From positions 1-18,751 of the forward strand of contig JAZOAY010000035.1 of assembly GCA_045595725.1 (NCBI GenBank): a DNA stretch of 18,751 nt. The letters run 5' to 3'. Below, in pieces: positions 8,438 to 16,113 of the stretch. A model generated the notes under the pieces. It saw nothing but the letters and a program-made list of their open reading frames with translations, did no database searches and was not told where the DNA came from. The position numbers and the translations under genes are program-made. Each line of letters starts with the position of its first letter. Position 1 is the first letter of the stretch. Origin of the DNA: SIG575 sp045595725. GTDB lineage: Bacteria > Bacillota > Clostridia > Oscillospirales > Acutalibacteraceae.

Positions 8438-9774
8438 CCGAATTCCTCCTCGTTTTTGTAAGATGAAGTTCTCCTGTAAGCGATGAGTGAGAACACGGCT
8501 GAAATAATAAACACAAGTATACCGATTGTGGCAGCATAAGAATAGTCTTTACTGTTTACAGTCAGTTTATAAAGCCATGTAACCAGCAAATCGGTTTTAC
8601 CTGCCTGATAGTAGTCAAGTGTTGCAGGACCGCCTCGGGTTAAGAAATAAATGATGTTGAAGTTGTTGATGTTACCTATAAACTGAGTTATAAGATAAGG
8701 TGCGGTCACGAAGAAAACGTAAGGCAGAGTAATTCTGAAATATTGGGTAACGGGAGTTGCACCGTCAATTTTAGCGCTTTCATAAAGGTCTTCGGGAATA
8801 TTCATGAGAATACCTGTTGTAATAAGCATAGTGTAGGGAATGCCTATCCACAGGTTTATTACGATAACTGAAATTCTCGCAAGAGTGGCATTTGTCAGAA
8901 AAGGAACATAATCGGAAATTATTCCTGCGTTTTCAAGCAGAACATTGAGTGGACCGTCATCATCAAGAATGTTTCTCATAACAAGAAGTGAAACAAACTG
9001 AGGAATTGCAATTGAAAGAATGAAAATTGTCCTGTAAAAGCCTTTTATTTTTATTCCTTTTTTGTTGATAAGCATTGCAAGAAGCATGCCGAGAATATAG
9101 TTTAGGGATGTGGCTAAAGTTGCCCACAGAAGTGTCCATGCGAGAACAGGGAAAAATGTTTTGCCGAGAGTACTGCCTGAAGACAGCATGGCTTTGAAGT
9201 TTTCAAGCCCTACCCATGTGAAAAGATTTCCCGGTGGCTGATGATGTCTGTCAAAGTTTGTAAAGGCGATTAAAATCATGAAAACAAGGGGAAGGACAGT
9301 CAGCGTAACTACACCTGTTACGGGCAGAAAAAGGAGAGTTTTGTGAAGGAGTGAGTCTCCGTATTCTGCAATTTCTTTTCTGAAAGATAAAGGCTTTTTT
9401 CCTCTTTTTATTTCAGTCTCAAGCTCATAACTCTGTATACAGGCTGACCTGTAAAGGAAAAGAAAAGCGAGTGCAATGAAAATCGCAAAAACTCCGTAAA
9501 GGAGAATTAGCATTGAGTTGTCACCGGGAAGAAGAATGTCAATGCCTTTTTCTTCATCAAAAACCCAGCCCTGTTCAGTTGTACCTAAAGACTTCAGTTT
9601 TCCTATTGCTGAAAAACCGTAGGAAAACATATAAATAAAAAAAGAAATCTGAACGCTGAGAAAAATAATTCCCTTTACAATCTGACCTCTGAAAAAATGG
9701 GAAATTCCCATTACAAAAAATGATAATTTTGTAAGAAAACTTCCCTTTGTGAATGAATTAAAAAACTGTTTCAT
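8434..9774 (-). CDS. malF: MalF-type sugar ABC transporter permease
   Basis: This 446-residue membrane protein is the partner of MalG. It has an N-terminal membrane region absent from minimal sugar permeases (TMs at about 33-55 and 86-109), then TMs at about 146-172, 207-236, 246-268, 300-324, 353-370 and 413-432. The EAA loop is about 329-352 (EDLYESAKIDGAT). FNIIYFLTRGGP (372-383), AGKTDLLVTWLYKL (391-404) and the YRRTSSYKNEEEF tail are strong Firmicute MalF/MdxF hallmarks. The first periplasm-side loop is short, unlike the large P2 loop of E. coli MalF, which is normal in Gram-positives. It starts 15 bases after the binding-protein stop without a good Shine-Dalgarno match, so re-initiation or coupling is likely. 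Specificity for maltodextrin is inferred from these motifs. Confidence 0.87.
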   Translation of the reverse strand: MKQFFNSFTKGSFLTKLSFFVMGISHFFRGQIVKGIIFLSVQISFFIYMFSYGFSAIGKLKSLGTTEQGWVFDEEKGIDILLPGDNSMLILLYGVFAIFIALAFLFLYRSACIQSYELETEIKRGKKPLSFRKEIAEYGDSLLHKTLLFLPVTGVVTLTVLPLVFMILIAFTNFDRHHQPPGNLFTWVGLENFKAMLSSGSTLGKTFFPVLAWTLLWATLATSLNYILGMLLAMLINKKGIKIKGFYRTIFILSIAIPQFVSLLVMRNILDDDGPLNVLLENAGIISDYVPFLTNATLARISVIVINLWIGIPYTMLITTGILMNIPEDLYESAKIDGATPVTQYFRITLPYVFFVTAPYLITQFIGNINNFNIIYFLTRGGPATLDYYQAGKTDLLVTWLYKLTVNSKDYSYAATIGILVFIISAVFSLIAYRRTSSYKNEEEFG

Positions 9775-9789
9775 TTTATCTGTCTATGA

Positions 9790-11061
9790 TTATTTTGCAG
9801 TTGTACTTTCTTCTTCTTTGTTCGTGGATGCAAGAACAGCATTTACAAAGGCATCAAGTTTTTCTTTTACGTTTTCCTTTGTTATGGTGCCGTCAATAAG
9901 CCCTGTGCCGAATGCTTCAGCAGGAGTCCAGAAGTTTGAAACCTGGTCAATTGAAGTCTGGAGAATTGAATGCATTGACTGTGCCGTGAGTGCGCCTACT
10001 ACTTCGTTTGATGACATAATTTCTTTGTCACCTGAAAGTTCCATATGTGTAGGTGCATAACTTCTGTCACGAAATCTTGCTTCCTGAGCTTTTCTGTCTG
10101 TGAGGAAGTCAGCCAGCATGTGTGCTTCTTCAGGATGTTTTGTCTGCGCATTTACTCCGTAGAGCTTGAAGTTTGCCATGGAAATCATATCTTTATCTGA
10201 ACCGTTCAGTCTGATTGTGGGAAGCTTTGCAACACCGAAATCATCTCCGAGACTGTTTTTGATATCTTCTGCGTTCCATGTTCCCGATACTGCAGAGCCG
10301 AGAGTTCTTGCTTTGAAACCTGCTTTGATTTTTGCATCGTCAAGGCTTGCAAATTTTTTGTTTCTCACAAGGTCAATCATATAGTTTGCTGCCATAATGC
10401 CTTTTTCGGAGTTGAAGTCACATTGAGTTTTGTCTGTTCCTTTTTCACCGAAAAGTGTACATCCGGCAGTAAAGAAGAAAGAAGATGAGTACCAGCCGTC
10501 ATCAATTTTCATTGCGAAGTTTGTAACCTTGTCGCCTGTGTTTTTTGCAAGGATTGATTCAAGGGATTTTACTTCATTATCTGAAAAGATTGATTTGTCA
10601 TAATAGAGGAAAAATGTGTCGGATGAAGCGGGATAAGCGTAAATTTCTCCGTCAACCGTTGCTGCAAGAACTGAGGAGTCGTTGTTTCTTGTTTTGATTT
10701 TTGTGTCGGTAACTCTGTAAAGCGCACCTGCTTTTTTCAGTGTTGCAATCTGGTCACTTGCGAAAGAAAAAACATCGGCTGCGGCAGAAACGTCTTTGAG
10801 AATTTCCGTTGCTGCATCATCTTCACCTACAAAACTTAATTTGATGTCCCATTCTTTTTCGGGATGGTCTTTTTTGAATTCATCAACAAGTTTTGTCAGC
10901 ATTTCTTTGTCGTCCTGTGCACCCCAGAGACGGAGTGTAACGGTCTTTTTGTTGTCAACTTGTCCGTTGTCGTTTTCTGATACATTGTTTCCGCCGCCGC
11001 ATGCAGCAAAAGTAAGTGCAATAAGGATTACGGAAACTGTCAGAGCAATAAATTTTTTCAT
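9790..11061 (-). CDS. malE: Extracellular sugar-binding lipoprotein (MalE-type)
   Basis: This 423-residue solute-binding protein should capture sugar outside the cell and deliver it to the MalFG channel. The N-terminus is a lipoprotein signal peptide (MKKFIALTVSVILIALTFAA) followed by Cys21 and a GGG linker; the lipobox FAAC is slightly unusual at -3 but acceptable. The mature protein starts with VTLRLWGAQDDKEMLTKLVD, typical of family-1 binding proteins, and has an acidic and lysine-rich tail. It lacks the residue-by-residue match to MalE that the permeases have, so the sugar is inferred from operon context. AAGGAAGA (11067-11074) precedes the ATG by 5 bases. The upstream ATPase gene stops 15 bases earlier, so both are on one transcript. 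Confidence 0.8.
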   Translation of the reverse strand: MKKFIALTVSVILIALTFAACGGGNNVSENDNGQVDNKKTVTLRLWGAQDDKEMLTKLVDEFKKDHPEKEWDIKLSFVGEDDAATEILKDVSAAADVFSFASDQIATLKKAGALYRVTDTKIKTRNNDSSVLAATVDGEIYAYPASSDTFFLYYDKSIFSDNEVKSLESILAKNTGDKVTNFAMKIDDGWYSSSFFFTAGCTLFGEKGTDKTQCDFNSEKGIMAANYMIDLVRNKKFASLDDAKIKAGFKARTLGSAVSGTWNAEDIKNSLGDDFGVAKLPTIRLNGSDKDMISMANFKLYGVNAQTKHPEEAHMLADFLTDRKAQEARFRDRSYAPTHMELSGDKEIMSSNEVVGALTAQSMHSILQTSIDQVSNFWTPAEAFGTGLIDGTITKENVKEKLDAFVNAVLASTNKEEESTTAK

Positions 11062-11076
11062 AGAAATCTTCCTTTC

Positions 11077-12168
11077 TTATATTCTGCCCCCTGTTTCCGG
11101 GTCAAAGAAAAGTGACTTTGTCATATCAAAAGTTATTTTTACTTTGTCACCTTTTTCTCCCGCAAACAGAGACGGATATTTACTGATGATATTATCTTTT
11201 CCTGTTTTTATGTGTATATACGAGCAGTCGCCTACAAGTTCGGATATTTCGATTTTACCGTGAACAGAGTTTTTACTCTCATCTGTCAGGAAAGTATTTT
11301 CAGGTCTTATACCGAAAATTACTTCAGTACCGATGTGTTTGTCAAGATTTGTTTTCTGTAAAATTTCTTTTGGAACGTCAACGAAACTTTCGTCAATTTT
11401 AAGCCTGATTTTTTCTTTATCGCCCACTATCTGAGCAGTTATGAAATTCATCTGAGGAGAGCCGATAAATCCTGCAACAAAAGTGTTGACAGGATTGTTG
11501 TAAAGTTCCTGAGGTGTATCAACCTGCTGAAGAAAACCGTCTTTCATCACAACAATTCTGTCGCCCATAGTCATTGCTTCCGTCTGATCATGGGTTACGT
11601 AGACAAATGTTGTTGCGAGTTTGCGGTGAAGTTCTTTTATTTCTGCACGCATCTGTGTACGGAGCTTTGCATCAAGGTTTGAAAGAGGTTCATCAAGAAG
11701 AAAAACGGAAGGTTCTCTCACCATTGCACGTCCCAGAGCAACACGTTGCCTCTGACCGCCTGAAAGTGCTTTCGGTTTTCTGTCAAGAAGATTTTCAATA
11801 TCAAGGCTTTTTGCAGTTTCTGTTATTTTCTTTCTGATTTTTTCTTTGGGCATTTTCCTCATTTCAAGGGCAAATGCCATATTTTTGTATACTGACATGT
11901 GGGGATAAAGAGCGTAGTTCTGAAAAACCATAGCAATGTCCCGTCCTTTTGGAGGAACTTCGTTGACTAACCTGTCACCGATATAAAGTTCTCCTGAGGA
12001 AATTTCCTCAAGTCCTGCAATCATTCTCAAAGTGGTACTTTTTCCGCATCCCGAAGGTCCTACAAGTATTACAAATTCACGGTCCTTTATTTCAAGGGAC
12101 AGGTCATGAACCGCGGTGTAATTGTCATCATAAATTTTTTTGATATTTTTAAGAGTAATTCCTGCCAA
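11077..12168 (-). CDS. msmX: MsmX/MalK-type ABC importer ATPase
   Basis: This 363-residue cytoplasmic ATPase energises carbohydrate import. All motifs are intact: Walker A GPSGCGKST (37-45), Q-loop Gln83, signature LSGGQ (135-139), Walker B VFLLDE (155-160), D-loop SNLD (163-166) and switch His193 (VTHD). The C-terminal third (about 235-363) is the TOBE/OB regulatory domain seen in MsmX, UgpC and MalK, with GIRPENTFL. The start codon is TTG (12166-12168): no in-frame ATG fits, and AAAAGGAT (12178-12185) sits 9 bases upstream. It is the first gene of the operon. In Bacillus MsmX is often encoded apart from its partners and shared by several importers; here it is linked to one, so it may or may not serve others. 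Confidence 0.92.
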   Translation of the reverse strand: MAGITLKNIKKIYDDNYTAVHDLSLEIKDREFVILVGPSGCGKSTTLRMIAGLEEISSGELYIGDRLVNEVPPKGRDIAMVFQNYALYPHMSVYKNMAFALEMRKMPKEKIRKKITETAKSLDIENLLDRKPKALSGGQRQRVALGRAMVREPSVFLLDEPLSNLDAKLRTQMRAEIKELHRKLATTFVYVTHDQTEAMTMGDRIVVMKDGFLQQVDTPQELYNNPVNTFVAGFIGSPQMNFITAQIVGDKEKIRLKIDESFVDVPKEILQKTNLDKHIGTEVIFGIRPENTFLTDESKNSVHGKIEISELVGDCSYIHIKTGKDNIISKYPSLFAGEKGDKVKITFDMTKSLFFDPETGGRI

Positions 12169-12205
12169 TTAAGTCACATCCTTTTATGTTCTTCCTTGCG
12201 GAAAT

Positions 12206-12235
12206 ATTATTGACAGGATTTTTCGTTTAATACAA
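12206..12235 (-). promoter_or_regulatory. Probable promoter of the sugar ABC importer operon
   Basis: Read on the minus strand, TTGTAT (12235-12230) is 18 bases from AATAAT (12211-12206), leaving a leader of about 30 bases before the TTG start. No clear catabolite-repression or LacI-type operator could be recognised in the 12169-12250 interval. Confidence 0.4.
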
Positions 12236-12250
12236 ATTATAATTTACCGA

Positions 12251-12279
12251 TTGAAAAGTGAAAGACTTTTTGATATTAT
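12251..12279 (+). promoter_or_regulatory. Promoter of uvrC
   Basis: TTGAAA (12251-12256), a 17-base spacer and TATTAT (12274-12279) form a good vegetative-type promoter, with expected transcription start near 12286. This overlaps the longer TTG-started reading frame, arguing that translation begins only at 12299, on a nearly leaderless transcript with its ribosome site at the 5' end. A separate TTGACA at 12210-12215 has no well-spaced -10 box (TATAAT at 12238-12243 is 22 bases away). Confidence 0.55.
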
Positions 12280-12285
12280 TTTATC

Positions 12286-12294
12286 AGGAGGTGA
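12286..12294 (+). promoter_or_regulatory. Ribosome binding site that fixes the uvrC start
   Basis: AGGAGGTGA is a near-perfect Shine-Dalgarno sequence 4 bases before ATG 12299 (8 bases from the end of AGGAG). The alternative in-frame TTG at 12251 has none and coincides with the -35 box. Confidence 0.85.
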
Positions 12295-12298
12295 AATC

Positions 12299-14134
12299 AT
12301 GACCGAAAAAATAAAAGAACTCCGCAAAAAAGCAATGGCTCTGCCTTTGCAGCCGGGTGTTTATCTGATGAAAAACAAAGATAAGGAAATAATATATGTG
12401 GGCAAAGCGAAAAAACTAAAGAACAGAGTCAGTTCTTATTTTGCTTCCCAGACTAACATGCAGACCAAAGTTATAAAAATGGTAAGCCATGTTGATGATT
12501 TTGATTATATTATTACCGACAGCGAGTTTGAGGCTCTTGTGCTTGAATGCAGTCTTATAAAACAGCACATGCCAAAGTATAATATTCTTCTGAAAGACGA
12601 CAAAGGATATCATTATATCAAGGTCACGGATTCACCTTATCCCAGACTTCAGTTTGCAATGCAGAAAGTTGATGACGGCAGCACCTATATCGGACCCTAC
12701 ACAAGTTCATTTATTGTCCGTGAAGCAGTAGACGCCGCACAGAAAATTTTCAAATTGCCTCAGTGCAATAAAGTTTTTCCCCGTGATATCGGTAAAACAA
12801 GACCTTGTCTGAATTTTCACATCAATCAATGCTCTGCACCCTGTACAGGTAAAATCTCACAGAGTGAATATAAAAAATCTGTTGAAGATGCCCTTGATTT
12901 CCTGATGAAAAAAGGAACAGACCAGGCAATAAACGAGATGAAAGAGGAAATGATGAGAGCCTCTGAAAATCTTGAATTTGAAAAAGCGGCTGCTCTAAGG
13001 GACAGAATTACAGCAATTAAAAGAATTACTGATAAACAGAAAGTTGTATCTGACGGAAAAACGGAGCAGGATGTTTTTGCAATTTCTCAGTCAGGTGACA
13101 AAACCTGCCTTATGGTGCTTCGGTTTGAAATGGGAAAACTTACTGACGGTGAGCACTTTTTCCTTAAAGATGTTGAGGATTTGCCTATGACAAGAAGCGA
13201 GGCAATACTTTCTTATTATCTTGTACGTGACAGAGTGCCTCCGAAAATCCTTGTTGATGGTGAAGTTGAAGATGAAGAACTTATCTCTGAATGGCTGACT
13301 GAAAAACGGGGAAAGAAAGTTTTAATTGTTCATCCGCAGATTGGTGAAAATGCAAAGCTTGTTGAAATGTGTAAGGCAAATGCATCGGAGAAACTTGCTC
13401 AGTCCATGGGCAGAAAAGGTAAAGATGTTGAAGCTCTTGAAGAACTGATAAAGCTTCTGGGGATTGAATGTGCAGATTACATTGAGTCTTACGATATCTC
13501 CCATACGTCGGGTGCAGATAATGTTGCAGGTATGGTTGTTTTCAAAGACGGAGTACCTTTTAAAAAAGCCTACAAACGTTTCGCAATAAAGGGTTTTGAC
13601 GGGCAGGACGACTACGGTTCAATGGCAGAAGTGATAAGAAGAAGATTTACTCATTACCTTGAAGATAAGGAAACAGGAGAGGGCTTCGGAAAACTTCCCG
13701 ATCTTATTCTCCTTGACGGCGGTGAAGGTCAGGTGAATGCAGTAAAAAGCGTTCTTGATGAAATGGGGATAAATGTACCTCTTTTCGGCATGGTTAAAGA
13801 CTCTCACCACAGAACACGTGCAATACAGACGGCGGGCAGAGAAATTGCAATAAATTCTAACAGAAAAGCCTTTACTCTTGTTTCTTCAATTCAGGAAGAA
13901 GTTCACCGCTTTGCAATCACTTACCATAAGAAAAAGCATAAAAAAAGTACGATTGCAACCACTCTTACAAAAATTGATACAATCGGTGAGAGTAAAGCAA
14001 AACTCCTTCTGAAAAATTTCAGAACTCTTACCGCCATTAAATCTGCAACGGTTGAGGAACTTATGTCGATTAAAGGAATAACAGAGACAAATGCGTTGAA
14101 AATAGTGGAATATTTCCGTGATGAAAATATATAA
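12299..14134 (+). CDS. uvrC: UvrABC excinuclease subunit C
   Basis: This 611-residue protein makes both incisions in nucleotide excision repair after UvrA and UvrB find the lesion. Domains in order: GIY-YIG nuclease (about 15-95; PGVY at 19-22, YVGKAK at 33-38, Arg43); Cys-rich region with C156, C170, C178 and C182, matching the C-x7-C-x3-C end of the iron-sulphur ligand set reported for E. coli UvrC; UVR domain that binds UvrB (about 208-242, LEFEKAAALRDRI); RNase-H-like 5' nuclease (YDISH with Asp399, LILLDGGEGQVNAV with Asp473, His536); and two helix-hairpin-helix motifs (about 558-608). Length and motifs are normal, so it should be active. uvrA and uvrB are not in the window. It is divergent from the sugar operon and followed by its own-promoter gene rsmD. 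Confidence 0.96.
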   Translation: MTEKIKELRKKAMALPLQPGVYLMKNKDKEIIYVGKAKKLKNRVSSYFASQTNMQTKVIKMVSHVDDFDYIITDSEFEALVLECSLIKQHMPKYNILLKDDKGYHYIKVTDSPYPRLQFAMQKVDDGSTYIGPYTSSFIVREAVDAAQKIFKLPQCNKVFPRDIGKTRPCLNFHINQCSAPCTGKISQSEYKKSVEDALDFLMKKGTDQAINEMKEEMMRASENLEFEKAAALRDRITAIKRITDKQKVVSDGKTEQDVFAISQSGDKTCLMVLRFEMGKLTDGEHFFLKDVEDLPMTRSEAILSYYLVRDRVPPKILVDGEVEDEELISEWLTEKRGKKVLIVHPQIGENAKLVEMCKANASEKLAQSMGRKGKDVEALEELIKLLGIECADYIESYDISHTSGADNVAGMVVFKDGVPFKKAYKRFAIKGFDGQDDYGSMAEVIRRRFTHYLEDKETGEGFGKLPDLILLDGGEGQVNAVKSVLDEMGINVPLFGMVKDSHHRTRAIQTAGREIAINSNRKAFTLVSSIQEEVHRFAITYHKKKHKKSTIATTLTKIDTIGESKAKLLLKNFRTLTAIKSATVEELMSIKGITETNALKIVEYFRDENI

Positions 14135-14148
14135 TGTCTGCTTTTGTA

Positions 14149-14177
14149 TTGACAAAGACTGAGAAAAATGAGATAAT
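14149..14177 (+). promoter_or_regulatory. Promoter of the rsmD-coaD unit
   Basis: TTGACA (14149-14154, perfect), a 17-base spacer and GATAAT (14172-14177) lie between uvrC and rsmD. The leader would be about 25 bases. No terminator was seen between uvrC and this promoter, so read-through from uvrC is also possible. Confidence 0.7.
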
Positions 14178-14208
14178 AAAGTGATATAGAGTTATAGGAT
14201 GGAGAAAT

Positions 14209-14739
14209 ATGAGAGTTATTACAGGTTCAGCCAGAGGCAGGAAACTTCTGACTCTTGAAGGCGATGATGTAAGACCCACAACGGACCGTATTAAAGAAGC
14301 AATGTTCAGTTCAATTCAGTTTGATATTGAAGGTGCTAAAGTCCTTGACCTTTTTGCAGGTTCAGGTCAACTTGGTATTGAAGCTCTGAGCAGAGGTGCA
14401 AAAAATGCAGTCTTTGTTGATAAAAACAGACAGGCGATTGAAGTGGTGAAGAAAAACCTTCAGTCAACTTCACTTGCGAAAAATGCGGTGGTTCTTAATA
14501 CTGATGCGGAGACCTATGTTACCACAACAAAAGAAACCTTTTCGTTCGTTTTCATGGATCCTCCATACGGAATCGGGGTTTTGCAGAAGCTTATCCCTTT
14601 GGCAGAAAGGGTTGTGTCAGAGGGCGGCGCAATTATCTGCGAACATCCGTTAGGTGAAGAACTTCCCGAAGAACTTGAAAGAATGAAAATTTACAGAACC
14701 TACAGATACGGAAAAATCGGAGTTACCGTATACAGATGA
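14209..14739 (+). CDS. rsmD: 16S rRNA (guanine966-N2)-methyltransferase RsmD
   Basis: This 176-residue SAM-dependent methyltransferase modifies G966 of 16S rRNA during small-subunit assembly. The opening RVITGSARGRKL and RPTTDRIKEAMFS (22-34) are the family signature. The SAM-binding motif is DLFAGSGQLGIEA (47-59), with the acidic end of the next strand at Asp71. The catalytic motif is DPPYG (117-121), the NPPY-type loop that positions the base. Length is close to the usual 180-190. ATG 14209 has GGATGGAG (14197-14204) only 4 bases upstream, a little close. The gene is 15 bases from coaD, the common rsmD-coaD pairing of Firmicutes. Confidence 0.95.
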   Translation: MRVITGSARGRKLLTLEGDDVRPTTDRIKEAMFSSIQFDIEGAKVLDLFAGSGQLGIEALSRGAKNAVFVDKNRQAIEVVKKNLQSTSLAKNAVVLNTDAETYVTTTKETFSFVFMDPPYGIGVLQKLIPLAERVVSEGGAIICEHPLGEELPEELERMKIYRTYRYGKIGVTVYR

Positions 14740-14754
14740 AAGTAAGGTTAACTT

Positions 14755-15243
14755 ATGAAAAGAGCAATTTATCCCGGCAGTTTTGACCCTGCCACAAAAG
14801 GTCATCTTGATATTTTAAAAAGAGCAACAAAACTTTTTGATGAAGTTGTGGTTGTTGTAATGAACAATGTCAAAAAGAAAAATTCACATTCTTTTACAGT
14901 TGAGGAAAGAGTGGAGTTTCTCAGAAGATGTACAAAAGATATTGAAAAAGTCAGAGTGGATTCTTACAGCGGTCTTCTTGCTGAATATGCAAAAGAAGTG
15001 GGTGCAGTTGCAGTTGTAAAAGGTTTACGTGCTGTTTCTGACTTTGAGGATGAATTTCAGCAGTCACTTACAAATAAAAAGCTTAATCCCGAACTTGAAA
15101 CTGTTTTTCTCACCGCAGAGGCTGAAAACATGTTTCTCAGTTCAAGCGTTGTAAAACAGGTGTGTTCTCTCGGGGGAGATATAAGTGATTTTGTTCCTGC
15201 CGAAATCTGTGATGACATAGTTAGTAAATTAAGAAAAATATAA
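14755..15243 (+). CDS. coaD: Phosphopantetheine adenylyltransferase
   Basis: This 162-residue cytoplasmic enzyme carries out the penultimate step of coenzyme A synthesis: 4'-phosphopantetheine plus ATP gives dephospho-CoA and pyrophosphate. Visible motifs are YPGSFDPATKGHLDI (6-20; a T-x-GH nucleotidyltransferase signature with His17 for ATP), Lys42, VKGLRAVSDFEDEFQ (88-102, substrate-binding Arg92) and FLSSSVVKQV (127-136). The length is normal. TAAGG (14743-14747) precedes the ATG by 7 bases, and the gene follows rsmD by 15 bases, so they are cotranscribed. The coiled-coil gene downstream is 26 bases away. Confidence 0.96.
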   Translation: MKRAIYPGSFDPATKGHLDILKRATKLFDEVVVVVMNNVKKKNSHSFTVEERVEFLRRCTKDIEKVRVDSYSGLLAEYAKEVGAVAVVKGLRAVSDFEDEFQQSLTNKKLNPELETVFLTAEAENMFLSSSVVKQVCSLGGDISDFVPAEICDDIVSKLRKI

Positions 15244-15255
15244 AGTATAAATTGA

Positions 15256-15262
15256 AAGGAAG
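15256..15262 (+). promoter_or_regulatory. Ribosome binding site that fixes the start at 15270
   Basis: AAGGAAG is 7 bases before ATG 15270. The longer in-frame TTG at 15252 would make this site coding and has no upstream site of its own. Confidence 0.75.
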
Positions 15263-15269
15263 AATCAAA

Positions 15270-15944
15270 ATGAACGAGGAAATGAATATCTATAAACTTC
15301 TTGACAGACTTGATGAAGAAATTACAAGCGGTAAAAAAGTTGCCCTCACAGGTAAAATTCTTGTTGACGGTGATATGATTTCCGATTGTGTTACTGACAT
15401 CCGCATGAACCTCCCCGATATTATCAAAAAGGCAAGTCAGATTGCTGCAGAAAGAAACAAGATTATCGGTCAGGCTAAGGAAGATGCATCATCAGGCCTT
15501 ACAAGAGCAAAAGAAAAATGTGACCAGATGCTTAACGAAGCAAATGAAATTGCTGCAAAAGCTACAACTGATGCTAAGAATGATGCAACAGAACTTATTG
15601 CTAAAGCAAGTGAAAAAGCAAGACAGATTGTTGACGAAGCAGAAGAAAAGGCTCATTTCCTTATCAGCGAAAGCGAAGTTGTAAGAGCTTCCGAAGAATA
15701 TGCAGAACAGATTAAACAGAAAGCTGAAGCAGATGCTGCGGCTCTCATTGACGCTGCAAAGAGAAAGTCTGACGAAATGATGAGCAGTGCATCTTCATGG
15801 TCAGAGGATATCAAGTCAAAGACAACTACATACATCGAACAGCTTATGAAGAGCACAGATGAAGTTCTTGTCAGAAACATCAATGATATCAGAAAACTCC
15901 GCAACAGTTTCCAGTCAATCGCACACCCTGAAGAAAAAGAATAA
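15270..15944 (+). CDS. Alanine-rich coiled-coil protein cotranscribed with coaD
   Basis: This 224-residue soluble, charged protein has no signal peptide or membrane span. Residues 1-50 form a short ordered head (LTGKILVDGDMISDCVTDIR, then MNLPDII). Residues about 50-175 are a long, alanine- and charge-rich helix with many A-x3-A and heptad-like patterns. A helical tail follows (181-215). Automatic pipelines often label such proteins ATP-synthase-b-like or V-type ATPase subunit H-like, but I see no reason to believe an ATPase role. The head resembles a small Firmicute family often placed beside coaD; that link is from memory. Function is unknown; a scaffold or division-related role is only a guess. 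It is the last gene before a strong terminator. Confidence 0.8.
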   Translation: MNEEMNIYKLLDRLDEEITSGKKVALTGKILVDGDMISDCVTDIRMNLPDIIKKASQIAAERNKIIGQAKEDASSGLTRAKEKCDQMLNEANEIAAKATTDAKNDATELIAKASEKARQIVDEAEEKAHFLISESEVVRASEEYAEQIKQKAEADAAALIDAAKRKSDEMMSSASSWSEDIKSKTTTYIEQLMKSTDEVLVRNINDIRKLRNSFQSIAHPEEKE

Positions 15945-15950
15945 TTTTTC

Positions 15951-15986
15951 AATTCCCCGAACAGATACCTGCCGGGGAATTTTTTG
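15951..15986 (+). terminator. Rho-independent terminator of the rsmD-coaD unit
   Basis: A 9-bp perfect GC-containing stem (AATTCCCCG 15951-15959, CGGGGAATT 15973-15981) is followed directly by a T run to 15985. It starts 6 bases after the stop codon. Confidence 0.9.
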
Positions 15987-16023
15987 AAGCAAAAGCCGTC
16001 ACGAATGCAAAAAGCAAAGCCCC

Positions 16024-16058
16024 CATTCACTTTACATTTTGCACTTTGCACTTTGCAT
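16024..16058 (+). repeat. Tandem heptamer repeat in an intergenic region
   Basis: Five consecutive 7-base units read CATTCAC, TTTACAT, TTTGCAC, TTTGCAC and TTTGCAT. A related inverted sequence (ATGCAAAAAGCAAAG) lies just upstream at about 16006-16020. It sits between the coaD-unit terminator and the DUF4830-like gene. No gene is seen in it. Confidence 0.7.
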
Positions 16059-16060
16059 TT

Positions 16061-16089
16061 TTACAACCTTTCTCTCATATTTATATTAT
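16061..16089 (+). promoter_or_regulatory. Possible promoter of the DUF4830-like gene
   Basis: TTACAA (16061-16066), 17 bases and TATTAT (16084-16089) precede the ATG at 16114. The -10 box is good and the -35 box poor; the position after a terminator supports a promoter here. Confidence 0.35.
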
Positions 16090-16113
16090 GAGTTATTCTA
16101 TGAGGTGGTAAAA

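Noticed and set aside
9749..10060. 103-codon plus-strand frame opposite the binding-protein gene
   Set aside because: It is an antisense shadow of malE with serine/phenylalanine-rich low-complexity translation and no ribosome site.
10796..11263. 155-codon plus-strand frame across the malE-msmX junction
   Set aside because: It runs antisense through two well-supported genes, and its product resembles no family.
12206..12250. Catabolite-repression (cre) or MalR-type operator for the sugar operon
   Set aside because: TTAAACGAAAA is suggestive, but no palindrome matching either consensus can be shown.
15653..16051. 132-codon minus-strand frame over the coiled-coil gene and its terminator
   Set aside because: It is antisense to a supported gene, reads through the terminator hairpin and begins in the heptamer repeats.
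16024..16058. CRISPR array
   Set aside because: Units are only 7 bases and directly abutting, with no spacers and no cas genes nearby.
16039..16113. Longer start for the DUF4830-like gene
   Set aside because: The extension starts inside the heptamer repeats without a ribosome site; ATG 16114 has GAGGTGG correctly placed.
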